Below, piece after piece: positions 36,620 through 47,471 of a DNA stretch of 64,000 nt. The notes below the pieces were generated by a model that saw only the letters and a list, made by a program, of their open reading frames with translations, ran no database searches and was not told where the DNA came from. Position 1 is the first letter of the stretch. The number at the start of each line of letters is the position of its first letter. The translations under genes and the position numbers were made by a program. Where the stretch lies: the NCBI RefSeq assembly GCF_902686445.1, contig NC_062224.1, forward strand, positions 48,793,156-48,857,155, read 5' to 3'. This DNA comes from Sciurus carolinensis (lineage: Eukaryota > Chordata > Mammalia > Rodentia > Sciuridae).

Positions 36620-36816
36620 ATTTTAAAACTTTAGTGTGCATCAAAATCGCCTGCAGGCTTGTTTAAACAAATTGCTGTGCCACACCCCGCAATTCTAGAT
36701 TCAGTAGATCCGGGGTGGGGCCGATGATAATTTGCATTTCTGATAAGTTCTCAGGTGTTGCAGAAGCTGCCAGTCCTGAACGCAACTAGCCCTGGACCCA
36801 GCTTTGAGAACCAGAG
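36620..36816 (+). mobile_element. MER5A (hAT-Charlie nonautonomous)
   Basis: AAAACTTTAGTGTGCATCAAAATCGCCTGCAGGCTTG, GATTCAGTAGATCCGGGGTGGGGCC, TTTGCATTTCTGATAAGTTCTCAGGTG and CCAGCTTTGAGAACCA occur in MER5A order. Nearly full length. Confidence 0.92.
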
Positions 36817-37144
36817 AGCATGGTGCAGCATATTGGAGCCGCATATTAAAGCTCGAATACAGAATAAACTTCAAAATTACCAATGACAGAGGGTAGGAGG
36901 AAAGATGAAGGAAAAAGGAAAGGCAGGAAGTGGTTTAGGATACTTTTTTTTTTTTAATGGAAAGTATCATCATAGTATTAGATGGAATCCTCAGTATTTT
37001 GCTGCTGGTGCTTTTCCGCTGGGCTTAAGGAGAGGAGGATTTCAGATTTCAGATGTTTGGGTTACTTTGTCAAGTGTAGAGAAACGGTGCAAGCTTGTTT
37101 CTTCTCCAGTGAACAAACACTACTTCACATTTGACTAGCTTTTC

Positions 37145-37320
37145 TGAACATAATCTTATTTGCTATTCACAAAACAGGATGATGTAAAGCAGTTAATATT
37201 ATGAGCATTTTATGGGCGGCATAACCAAGGCCTATGGAAGTTAAGTGTAAGGGGTGGAGGTAAATCTGGAAATAAAACAATAATATAATTCCAGATCAAA
37301 TGCTTTTACCATCACACCAG
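37145..37320 (-). mobile_element. MIR-like fragment
   Basis: Antisense MIR order: a 'cattttatgggcggcataaccaaggc' block in place of 'cattttacagatgaggaaactgaggc', then GAAGTTAAGTG and a terminal CTTTTACCATCACACCA. Diverged. Confidence 0.6.
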
Positions 37321-38124
37321 TTTTCTTTAATAAACGTGGTGGCATGAACTTTTATACATGCAAACAGAACAGATAGATTCAAAAAGAGAAGGAAGAGCTT
37401 GATGGACTAGGAAATTGTTTATATTACAGTACTCCATGGCCGAAATTGTGAAAATTTGGACATTCCATTAAATTTACAGTAAGGGGAACCACCAAATTTT
37501 AAAAAATGATAAAATTAAAAGTGCTTCCCAGACACTTTTTGCCATTTAGGAATTACTGGAAAGTTTGACAAGCATGAAAGTTGGCCTCTAGTCAGGCTGA
37601 TCAAAATTCTAATATGTATTTTTCTGTTTATTTTCAGAATACAGTTGTACAGAGAAACATCTGTTTTTCTTCCTATTAACAGGAAATTTTATTATTAGTT
37701 ATTTGCTGTAGCACTGGAGGGAAAAATTAACTTAGTGTTCTTGGCTTGCTATCTGTTTAACATAAAACTATGGAAGTGATTTACAAGGGTAGTTTCTAAG
37801 TAAATTATTACAATCAGAAAAACTTGCTTATGAAAATAAAAGCATATGCTCCAATTTCAGTTTGAACAGGTATGCTACTTATTTTGAACATACACCAATT
37901 GATAGAGTTGTTTGAATATTTTACAATGGTGTCAATAAAATATTGTTTTGGTTGATTATATGGTTCCTTTTTAATGCTTTTCTTGTCATTCTTTCATAGA
38001 GAAAGTAAAAATATTTGACATTTTAGAACTTCCTTGTTATAAAAAAATAATACTTGTCATTAGGAGAGATATTTAATTTTTTATGTAGTTTTGTTGAGCT
38101 GCATTATGAGTAGTTATAATTTTA

Positions 38125-38218
38125 CTCTTTTTTTGTGTGTGTGTGATGCTCCGGATTGAACCCAGGGCCTTGTGCATGCAAAGCAAGCACTCTACCAACT
38201 GAGCTATATCCCCAGCCC
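38125..38218 (-). mobile_element. ID SINE with perfect 13-bp target-site duplication
   Basis: Antisense ID body (GATTGAACCCAGGGCCTTGTGCATGC, CACTCTACCAACTGAGCTATATCCCCAGCCC), with a T/GT-rich reversed tail on the left. AGTTATAATTTTA occurs exactly on both sides, at 38112-38124 and 38219-38231. The tRNA-Ala-like A and B boxes are visible. Confidence 0.96.
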
Positions 38219-38819
38219 AGTTATAATTTTAATACATAATCGAATTATTTGATAGTTTGAATACAAATAGCAATTCTTTTTGCAGTTTGAATTTGGTAAG
38301 GCTATTACATTTTTCTAACTTACATGAGATTTTCATTCAACACTCTTTCCTTTCTCTTACTCTAGTTCTTAGAAAATAAAGATGAACAAAAATATGCAGT
38401 TTTTAAGTGGGGCAAATATTATTTATAATAAGTGATACCTGTATAATGATTTTCAAATGTTACCATAAGTAAAGTTTAAAGTGATAAATGGAAAATGTTG
38501 AAATATATAGAAATAGAGAGGGACCTTAATACATAAGCTGGTTTGGGTCTAGTTATTTTCAATTAGGAACAATTGTATGTCTGTGTAAAAAATATATGCA
38601 CAACAAACACACATAACTATTTCTATATATGGAGATTTGTATAAAAATACAAAGCAAATTCTGATTCTACGGAAAACTGCATAAATTATGTAAATGCTTT
38701 ACACTGTATCTGGAAAAAACATATAAAACTGTGATCTGAGTAAAGCTTTTGATTCTGGCAAATTAGTCTATGTAATGAGTCAGATTCTCCCAGTGAATAA
38801 GTTTCTCCTGCGAAGTCAG

Positions 38820-38905
38820 GCTTCTTGAGAAGAGTATCATGTCTTATTCATGGGGTTCACAGCCATATCACTCCAGCATAGTGCTTTCCATACAGTAAAC
38901 TATCT
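38820..38905 (+). mobile_element. L2 3' end fragment
   Basis: CTTGAGAAGAGTATCATGTCTTATTCATGG and a CAGCATAGTGCTTTCCATACAGTAAACT block match the L2 'gggcagggactgtgtc... tagcacagtgcctggcacatagtagg' end. Confidence 0.6.
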
Positions 38906-41334
38906 GTACATGTTTGTAGGGTAAATAGCTTCCTTTTGGGAAATAAATCTATAAGGATCATGTAGCCTTCCAACATACCTTTCTGACAGCTTAAGAATGT
39001 CTTGAACTCTAAAAAAGATGTTCTAGATTTAAAACCCATCCCATTATAGAGAGTACACAGAGGGAAACTTATTATACTTAATGCTATATGATGGTTCTGC
39101 AGAATAAGCACAAGTATAAACTATTTTATTTTCAAAATATCTGAAAATATGTCATCCATCTATGTCTTCAGACAAATTCAGAGTGTTTCCCTTTATCTGG
39201 CCAACTCTTATTTCTTGTTTATTACAGTGCCTCCTATGTCCTATTTCTCATAGATTGTATTAACAAGCTGTCAGCATAACTGTTTTATTCCTTAACTACA
39301 AAAAATACCTTATATTCTGGGAATTTCTTTTATGCTTAATATTTTCCTTTTGATTGTGTCAGACTTTTCAGACAAATTAATTTTCCTTCATTTTGCTACT
39401 TTTAAATTGATAAGGAAGGATGTGAAACTTGGTCAACTACTCCCTTGAAGCCTAGAAATAAAAAGATGACTTCAAAAGATAAAAGATTTTTTAGTACTTC
39501 TGATAAATAGAAACTCCAAAGGCATTAATCAGCACCTACATTTTTTCATCCTTGAAAAATGGAACAGAAAGAAATGTTCATGCACCTTTCATTTATTTTA
39601 TTTATTTGTATCCACTTGAATTAGTAGTTTATCCTACTTTGCTATAACTATGCTTAACTCTCATTTGCATTATTATTCTGGCATCTTCTTAATGAGATAT
39701 AAACTCTTATAAAATTAACGGGGAGATGATTTTTTTGTGTGTATGTGCACATGCTTTGATTTGAACTGTACAAAATATTCCATCATGCTTGGTTCATTGT
39801 TCAAACATAAAAACATACTATGGACTTTCAAAATATAAACAGCTTTATTATGGGATAATACAAAGTCATATGTGATTGGTTTGTACTATTGCAATATATG
39901 GAATTTACCAAGGAATAATAATTGCATGTTGATACTTCCTCCTCTTATAATACAAGTTTCAAATTCCTGTGATGTGTCCACATACAATTTGTTTAAAACT
40001 TTTGTGTTGCAAGATTTTCCTCCCTCTGTTGACATAACTCTGTTTTTGCTTGGAGTTGAGTGCTTTCTTCTGAAATATGTATGGTCTTAATAATACAAAG
40101 CTCACAGTAATTGTTAAATATTTAACAAAATCTCACATTGTCCCTTGCACATTTTTCCAAGTGTCAGTTCTCACAGTATGGAAATGAAGTACTCCATATT
40201 TCAGTTGAGTAACTCAGAAGAAGTTTGTTAGTTCAGTGTGTTCAGAGATGGACAGATGCCAGTTTATCCCTTTGGGTTCACTATAATGATTGCTCTGTCA
40301 ATATGATGAATGTAAACACCTCTGTTAGAGTATGATGAAAATTGCTTAGTTTTCTCTTCCAATTTCTAGATGTTTGACTTTTTAAGGTTTCGCTAAAAAT
40401 TATGAGGTTTTTAAAGCACTGAGTTTAAAATGCTGTCCTAGAACTTCCCTGGGGCTAAAGGCCTGTTTCATGTAAAATACAACTTAAAGAGAATTGAGTA
40501 ACAACCTGAGGGGATCGATAGTATGTAAAAGACAGAAAATGTGAACTGGTCTTTTTACTTTCAGTGAAATATAGAATTTGCACTAATGAATCAGAAAGAA
40601 ATTGCAAAAGATATGCAAATTCATTAACCTATGATTTGCCTTCTATTTGCAGGGACTTACTGCAAGTAGATATTAAACACCTCAGACTATATCCATCTGT
40701 ACTGTAAATTTCTGTTAATAAAATACTGGCAAAGTAAATATATTAGCAGATTGGGTACCAGTCAAACTTATGATATCAGTTTAGAAACAGCTTATATTAG
40801 ATAGCAGCAAATCTTTCTGGAATATTTCCTAATTTATAACTATTATAACATGATAAAAATTGTGAGTATGTAAAACATTAAAAGGATGTCACCCCTATAT
40901 GTGAAAAACTAGTTAATCCTCCATGACATTTAAAGTTCTTCATTTTTTTTACATTAGAAGTATAGTTCACTAATTTTTTTAAGTTTATAAGGCAATTGCA
41001 TTTGTCTTATATGAAGAGTGTTACAAGAATAGGATTTTACCCTGTATTGTATGGGTACAGTATAAATTAAGAGTAGTTAATATTTAACTAGTTCAGTCTG
41101 AATTATATGCTGTTTAGTAAAGAAAGTAACAAGAACTTTTTCGATTTGGATTCTATTACGTATGAGTAATACAGGCATAGGAGAAGTTTCAAGCTGTTCT
41201 TGGAAGGACATAATTACACACATCTGATTACTAGAGAGAGAGTAGTGGTAAGAGCAGAAGGTAGATTTGTACCAACTATAAAGGGAATTAACTCCGGCCT
41301 AGAAGAGCTTGAGTTGTATTCACAGGTCGTAGTA

Positions 41335-41490
41335 TTTTAGAGTTGGAAAGATTATTATGAACAATCTAAGCCATTTTATAGATGAAGGATTTGAAGTTCA
41401 GAAAAGTCGAATGACTTCACTAAATTCACACAGCATATTTCTGGCAAATTCAGAACAGGAAACCTGATCTCTTGTCATTAGACCACAGTT
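41335..41490 (-). mobile_element. MIR-like fragment
   Basis: TAGAGTTGGAAAGATTATTATGAACAATCTAAGCC, then CATTTTATAGATGAAGGATTTGAAG, AATGACTTCACTAAATTCACACAGC and GATCTCTTGTCATTAGACCAC correspond to the antisense MIR/MIR3 order. Confidence 0.65.
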
Positions 41491-41779
41491 ATAGGATAAT
41501 AGGACATTAACGAGGATTTGAAGAAGTTAAGTGATTAAGTCAAAATGATGCATCAAAGTTTGAAGTTCATGATGGTTGTTAAGATCCACTTAAAAGAACA
41601 GAACAGAAGGTAGGGAAGTTTGAAAGATGATTATTCCAAAATTCCTATTTAGTAGTCATACGGATTTGGACAAAAGTTTTGGCAGTGAATTGAAGAATAT
41701 GGGAAGTTTGTAATGAAGAAAGGGACCAGGTGCTTAGTGCTTCCATAGTGAATAGCCACCTGTGTATCACAGTTAATCA

Positions 41780-41900
41780 TGTCACATTCATCACTGTTAG
41801 TCCTTCCTGGGGTGCAGGGGACAAAGCTTATCCAGTCCTGGCACTTAACACCATGGCTAATGTACAAAAGCTACTCAATGTATATAGTGGTTGAATGAGT
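41780..41900 (+). mobile_element. L2-like 3' end fragment
   Basis: TTAGTCCTTCCTGGGGTGCAGGGGACA and a CCTGGCACTTAAC ... TCAATGTATATAGTGGTTGAATGAG end fit L2. Diverged. Confidence 0.5.
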
Positions 41901-42999
41901 AGTCCCAGTGAGAATTTAAAGTCAGATCGAATCATAGTAATAATAGCTCAGCTCGACAAGAAGTTGACGAAGACTTAGACTTCTGCAGTGCCATGGTGAG
42001 ATATTACATCCTTGCTCATAAATGTGAAAGGATTTTATCATTGCTTAAGGCAGAAAGAGGCAATATTGAACATACTGAAATTATATGGGAAAACAATCAT
42101 GTGTTAGCCATGGAGACAGGGAGAAAAAAATGTAATTCTGCTTTTTGTTTTTTAAGCAGAATTCACCACAGTTTTATTCAATAATTAGGGCTTGGGCAAT
42201 GTGCAAAAAATGTGTATTTCTAGTATAACTCTAAAAAAAGAAAAGAAAAGGAAAAGGAAACTTCAGTGCCACACAAACCATTATAGTAACATGGAGTCAT
42301 GTTCTGGAACAAATTAATAGAAAAACTGAATTCTCTTCCCATGTTTCATTCTTTTAAAAACAAATATTATCCTTTCCATTTTTAAAAATTTGTATACTGA
42401 TGATATCTTGGGTATTTTAGAAGAAACCTCAAGTGTCATTTTAGCCTCTGGAAATCCAATGGCACCTTAAAAAAAGAACGGAAGTAATTTTTCTTTGTTT
42501 TGGAGTGTCTATTTCTTTGCCTTCACCCATGTGCTTAAGAAACAGTTGACATTCAGCTTAAAATGGGTGTTCTTTGGCTTTTCTCCTCCCCCTGCTTCTC
42601 TGCTCCGTGTCCTGTGGTTTTGCCACCCCTGCTCTTTCAAGAGTCCTACCTCCTTAGACACTATTGGTTTCCTAAGCTGGGCCCTTGACCCTCTTCATTC
42701 TGTCCACTCACAGCTTCAGTGATCACCTCTGTGCCTCTGCCTCTCAAATATGATCTCTCCTTGAAGTCTCAGATACCAGTTTTATTTTCTTGCTGGACAT
42801 CTTGCTTGTATGCTTTTCTAGCACTTCAAACTAGACATTCCCCAAGCCTAAGACATCATCCCATCCTCACAATGGTGCTGTGCTTTCTTGGTTACCCAGG
42901 TTTGAGGACTCAAGGTCATCTTTTAACTCTTCCCTCTATCTCATCCCTCTCATTTCTGAAATTGGCCTTATATTTGTTTCCCTGACCTCTTTCTTGGGA

Positions 43000-43465
43000 A
43001 GATACTTTCTTTTCCATTCCACCCAGCATAGGCCAGCTTTCCTTCAAGGATTGACTTAAATCTTCATGAAGTCTTGAGTCACCTGTGAAATAATTCCTCT
43101 TTTCTTTGCATTCCTGTAACTTTTTTTTTTTTTTTTTTTTTTGAGTTGGGGGGTACTCTTCACTATGTTGTCCAGGGTAGAACTCCTGGTCTCCAATGAT
43201 CCTGCCTCAGGCTCCCACGTAGCTGGGATTTTAGGTACATACCACTACACCTGGCTTCATTTTGTTTTAATACCTTATCTACTATTTATCATATTCTTTC
43301 TTATGACAGTGATTTGTATATTCTCCTGCCTCTCTTGCTAGACTTTACTTTTTATTAAGACCCTTTGCTGGCAAGGCCTCTGTTTTTCTTAGACCCAAAG
43401 GTCTCATTCTTTACAGTATGTGCTCAGCATGTTTGTTGAAGGGATAAATGGATATCAATGTCTAG
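43000..43465 (+). mobile_element. L2 3' region, interrupted by a SINE
   Basis: The left part has TTCAAGGATTGACTTAAATCTTCATGAAG. After the SINE (43121-43256) the L2 pattern resumes with TTTATCATATTCTTTC, TTGCTAGACTTTACTT, GGCAAGGCCTCTG and GTGCTCAGCATGTTTGTTGAA. It ends about 120 bp before exon 4. Confidence 0.65.
43121..43256 (-). mobile_element. B1-type SINE, poly(T) at left
   Basis: A 22-T run (reversed A tail), then CACTATGTTGTCCAGGGTAGAACTCC, GATCCTGCCTCAGGCTCCCACGTAGCTGGGATTTTAGG and CACTACACCTGGC. Inserted into the L2, about 330 bp upstream of the exon 4 acceptor. Confidence 0.85.
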
Positions 43466-43582
43466 TCCTCTTGTGTCTGATGATCCTAGATGTGGAGAGA
43501 GGCTTAAATTCTTCATGAGAAAATAATTGCAAAATGGGTAATGTTTGTATGTTTCGTTAATGGAAAAATAATACTGTTTTAG

Positions 43583-43736
43583 GTGTCGAATTGGTTTGCT
43601 AATGCAAGACGTCGGCTTAAGAATACTGTGCGGCAGCCAGATTTAAGCTGGGCCTTAAGAATAAAGTTATACAACAAGTATGTACAAGGCAATGCTGAAC
43701 GGCTCAGTGTAAGCAGTGACGACTCCTGTTCTGAAG
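43583..43736 (+). CDS. MKX: MKX coding exon 4 (homeodomain recognition helix)
   Basis: Acceptor is ctgttttag ending at 43582; donor is GAAG followed by GTTGGT at 43737. It encodes residues 117-167 plus one base. It opens with VSNWFANARRRLKN, the DNA-recognition helix, with the invariant W, F, N and R positions (W120, F121, N123, R125). Alanine at homeodomain position 50 (A122) is as in Iroquois proteins, to which Mohawk is related. A basic/aromatic stretch (SWALRIKLYNKYVQGNAERL) and an acidic serine-rich stretch (SVSSDDSCSED) follow. If the intron is read through, translation continues about 35 residues to a stop near 43840, so only the spliced form makes the full protein. Confidence 0.97.
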
Positions 43737-44169
43737 GTTGGTTAATAAATTTCCTTTGCTTTCTTTTGCTTGCCTCTACAATAAGTTCACCTAGATTGCT
43801 ATTTTTAAGAATGACCACACAAAATATGTTGGTGCCATAGCAGTTCTCTTCTATTGCACGAGGTAACTTCATTTTTACAATACTGTAAATGACTAACAGA
43901 ATTATGGCCTTTTCCTCTTTATAGATTTATCATGTGTGTGTCTGAATAACCTTTTCTTTGAAATTCATTAAAATTAAAATACTATAGGGAGAGATTGCAT
44001 AGATGCCTGGTTTTTTTTTTTTGCCTAAAAATTAATCTTGTCTATCGAAGATCATTTTATACATTTTATATATTCTTCCTTTATATATATTTGTAATGGT
44101 TAAATATGACAACCAAGTGCTTGCAGAAAGTGTGTGTAAGTAATATTTAGTGATATTTCGTCCCCCTAG

Positions 44170-44505
44170 ATGGAGAAAATCCTCCAAGAAACCACATGAA
44201 TGAAGGGGGCTATAACACTCCAGCTCATCATCCTGTGATTAAGAGTGAGAGCTCAGTGATAAAAACTGGAGTGAGGCCAGAGTCGCGGGCCAGTGAGGAC
44301 TACGTGTCACCCCCCAAATATAAGAGCAGCTTGTTGAACCGTTACCTTAATGACTCTTTGAGACACGTCATGGCCACAAACACTGCCATGATGGGAAAAA
44401 CAAGGCAAAGAAACCATTCAGGATCTTTTAGCTCCAATGAATTTGAGGAAGAATTGGTGTCTCCCTCATCATCAGAAACAGAAGGCACCTTCGTTTATCG
44501 CACAG
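44170..44505 (+). CDS. MKX: MKX coding exon 5 (region after homeodomain)
   Basis: Acceptor is ccccctag ending at 44169; donor is CACAG followed by GTAAGC at 44506. The exon completes the Asp codon begun in exon 4 and encodes residues 168-279 plus one base. The recognisable Mohawk stretch includes HMNEGGYNTP, RPESRASEDYV, KYKSSLLNRYLNDSLRHVMA and SSNEFEEELVSPSSSETEG. It carries part of the repression-domain region mapped in the family; the rest is in exons beyond the window. It is rich in Ser, Asn and Glu with no transmembrane or enzymatic motif. Intron 4 is only 433 bp. Reading past the donor adds a few residues before a stop at about 44526. Confidence 0.96.
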
Positions 44506-45113
44506 GTAAGCCTGTGCGTTCTGTGTGATTACTGTGATACCTTGTGTAAATTAGAAATGAAACTGCAGCACAGGAATTTATCTTAACAAGTATAACAACA
44601 TCAGGTTACTCATGTTTTGTCCAAACTTCAGGTATAAAAGCTTTTCTTTTGTTTTAAACTCTTGGTGGATCTGTTTGTTAGTAGATGATGGTCTTAGAGA
44701 TATTGAGATAGTTTCAATTTTAAAAATATGGACAAAAGTTTTCATTCTTAAGGATGATTTTAATCTTAATGATAACAATACTTAGAGAAGGTATTTGTTG
44801 CCATTTATGAAAAACTTACAATGGAGGAAAGTGCTAGATTACAGCCAGTCATGCAAATACTTTGTATTCCATCTTTTCCCTTCCATGTTTTGATTGCTAA
44901 TAGTGATAGGAAATGAACACAAATTAGCACTAGTGCCAATTTTTTGTGAAAGAAAAGTATAGGTCTGACTTCAACTGATTCAGAAGTTTTACTTTCATTC
45001 CTGGAAAGCACAAATAGGACTGATGAATAGCTTTGAAATTTGTACTTTCATTCCAGAAATAACAAATTCACTTCTACCTGTCCAAAACATTCAGATGAAA
45101 TAGCAGGTTTGGT

Positions 45114-45136
45114 AAAAAAAAAAAAAAAAAAAAAAA
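45114..45136. repeat. Poly(A) tract
   Basis: About 23 A just upstream of the first copy of the 150-bp duplication. No SINE body precedes it. Confidence 0.9.
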
Positions 45137-45146
45137 GTTGATCATG

Positions 45147-45296
45147 ACTCAAGTCATTCAAATATAGATAACTGCAAAAAGGATTTTAAAAAATGGAAAG
45201 ATAAAAATAGATCAACAAATTAAAAGTTGACTGTTTAAAAGCAGTAGTACAATAAGCAAGCAAAAATTGACACAAGTTAAAGCTGGAAATGACAAA
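45147..45296 (+). repeat. 150-bp direct duplication, copy A
   Basis: Identical base for base to 45472-45621 (offset 325 bp). Not a SINE or LINE I recognise. See findings. Confidence 0.97.
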
Positions 45297-45471
45297 CAAT
45301 TTTGTCACTCATCATTGTATCTAGGAAGAGATAAAAAAAAAAGGTAAAAGTCCATTTAGCCAATAATTAAAATGAAGAATCCTCATATTAGTATCTAACT
45401 AATGTGACCAGAGCGGATGATGGAGGTAATTCAGAGCTTTGTGAATATTTATTTTCAGAGAAAGAAATAGA

Positions 45472-45621
45472 ACTCAAGTCATTCAAATATAGATAACTGC
45501 AAAAAGGATTTTAAAAAATGGAAAGATAAAAATAGATCAACAAATTAAAAGTTGACTGTTTAAAAGCAGTAGTACAATAAGCAAGCAAAAATTGACACAA
45601 GTTAAAGCTGGAAATGACAAA
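45472..45621 (+). repeat. 150-bp direct duplication, copy B
   Basis: Second identical copy. Its flanks (GAAATAGA on the left, GGAGATGTGG on the right) differ from those of copy A. A B1-ID SINE sits 32 bp downstream. Confidence 0.97.
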
Positions 45622-45653
45622 GGAGATGTGGCAACCAATACATAGTAAACACA

Positions 45654-45864
45654 TTTTTTTTGGAGGGAGTTGCCAGGGATTGAACTCAAGGGTACTTGAT
45701 CACTGAGCCGCATCCCCAGCCCTATTTTGTGTTTTATTTAGAGACAGGGTCTCACTGAGTTGCTCAGTGCTTCACAGTTGCTGAGGCTGGCTTTGAACTC
45801 GAGATCCTCCTGCCTCAGCCTCCTGAACCATTGGAATTTACAGGTGTGTGCTACCACACCTAGC
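45654..45864 (-). mobile_element. B1-ID dimeric SINE
   Basis: From left: T run, antisense ID (CAGGGATTGAACTCAAGGG, CACTGAGCCGCATCCCCAGCCC), then antisense B1 (GACAGGGTCTCACTGAGTTGC, CCTCAGCCTCCTGAACC, ACAGGTGTGTGCTACCACACC). Confidence 0.94.
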
Positions 45865-46229
45865 AACAAAAAATATTTTTAAAAACCGTGATGAAGTATT
45901 ATGTACAATTGTTTGACAATAATTGTGTATGTAAATGTGTATCTGAAATGATTTGGTATTGACCACATGAATTAAATTCATAAATAAGAAAAGTTTTTAA
46001 TGACCAAAACTTAGGAAAAATTCAGGTTTTTGGCAAATATAGTTCCCAAAATATATCACATGATAGATCCATTGGTTTTTAACTTTTTTTCCAGACTTTG
46101 AAAAAATAATTCCAATGTCTGATATATTTTTCTGGAACAAATAAAATTATGAGAAGTATCCCAGGTTTGTAAAAATGTAATGTTATCCTAATCCCAAACT
46201 AGATTAAGATAGCATGAAAGTCAAAATTT

Positions 46230-46430
46230 TTATTTTTGATACTGAATATGTAAAAACAGGAGAATATTTATAATGTAGTAGTAAGTGAAATGAAATTCAA
46301 AATTGTGGAAACACTGAATGCAATTATGATAATACAAATGCTCATGGACAAAAGTAGGAAAGATTTTTGGAAAAAATGAAATCAACTTAATAAGGTAGGC
46401 TAACTTGTAATTAGTTATTTAAAATAATTT
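46230..46430 (+). mobile_element. Old L1-like 3' end fragment
   Basis: AATGTAGTAGTAAGTGAAATGAAATTC, ACACTGAATGCAATTATGATAATAC and a CAAAAGTAGGAAAGATTTTTGG block resemble L1M 3' UTR words. Weak. Confidence 0.4.
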
Positions 46431-47425
46431 TTTTCTCAGAAATTTCTTTACATTGCCCAGTAAAAACAAGGTCATATGCCCTATGAAATTTATCCATTTG
46501 GTAAGGCTTCTGAAAATGCATAGTCTTTTCAAAGGTGACAAAATATAAAGTTAAAGGGTGTAGCGTGCTTGTAGTTAGTGCTTTTCAAAGTTAAATATCT
46601 TGGACATTCGTTTCTATTAAAACATTCCAAGTGCACTTGGTCCATATTAAGGACTATTCATTTGCCAAATTCTATTTCTAAATACAAGTCTATTTTTTAG
46701 TTATGTGACCAATTAGAAAGCAACCAAGATATGTAAATTTCTGGTTTTTCATCATGTGTGTAAAGAAGAGAAAGAGTTTTAATTTTTTTTTTATTTTTAG
46801 AGATGGAAAATTAAGAAAGACTGATGATCTAAGAGTGATCTACTGAGTTTCAGACCAAACAGTAAATGGCTGTCGTCTGTGAGAACTGAGTGACAGCATC
46901 TGGGCAATTGTAGCTGGATTAACATGCATGTATAAATAGTAGAATGGGACTTCAAGAGGTGCCTTCTGAGTAACTGCTATGGTTTTCTTTGGCATACAGG
47001 CTTGTTCTGAATTCCTTCAATTCTTCCCTCACCTAAACAGAAATTTTCTTAAGTCTGCTATTAACTCACCCACCCCTACCTCCACAGTGCTCCAGTAGTA
47101 CAAAGATTTTAACTTTCCAAGTGTCTTTTAAGAACACCTCTAAGTACAAGTTCTTAGTTTTTCTTTGCTAAGAAATTTTATCCATCCACATTTGTATAAG
47201 AATTGCCATCTCATGATGTGTTTCATTAAATATATGGAATCAAAAAGCCAAATGAAAAAGTTAATGTGTGGAAGGATAATGGATCATTGAGTCTTACTTC
47301 ACTTATTCTTATTGAATCTTAGGAAGGAGAAGCCTTGTGGATTATAAAGTAGTCATCTTCAGTGAAGATATTACTAGAAACCATCAAAGCAGATGTCCAT
47401 GTTTTTTATTGATTTTATGTGGATG

Positions 47426-47471
47426 TTAGGTCTCTGTCATCTGTAGTCTTAGGTCTCTGTCATCTGCAGTC
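47426..47471. repeat. 23-bp tandem repeat, two copies
   Basis: Unit TTAGGTCTCTGTCATCTG plus TAGTC (copy 2 has CAGTC). One mismatch. Confidence 0.95.

Larger units (their letters stand above)
36234..43582 (+). other. MKX intron 3
   Basis: About 7.3 kb, AT-rich, splitting the homeodomain between helix 2 and the recognition helix. It holds a MER5A (36620), a MIR (37145), an ID element (38125), L2/MIR tails (38820, 41335, 41750) and an L2 split by a B1-type SINE (43000-43465), each listed separately. The stretch 38910-41330 shows no recognisable element; it has an octamer-like ATGCAAAT at 40613-40620. Confidence 0.9.

Noticed and set aside
42590..42990. CT-rich ORFs with hydrophobic translations before exon 4
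   Set aside because: Pyrimidine-rich DNA that looks like an old repeat; hydrophobic residues follow from CT richness, not from a membrane protein.
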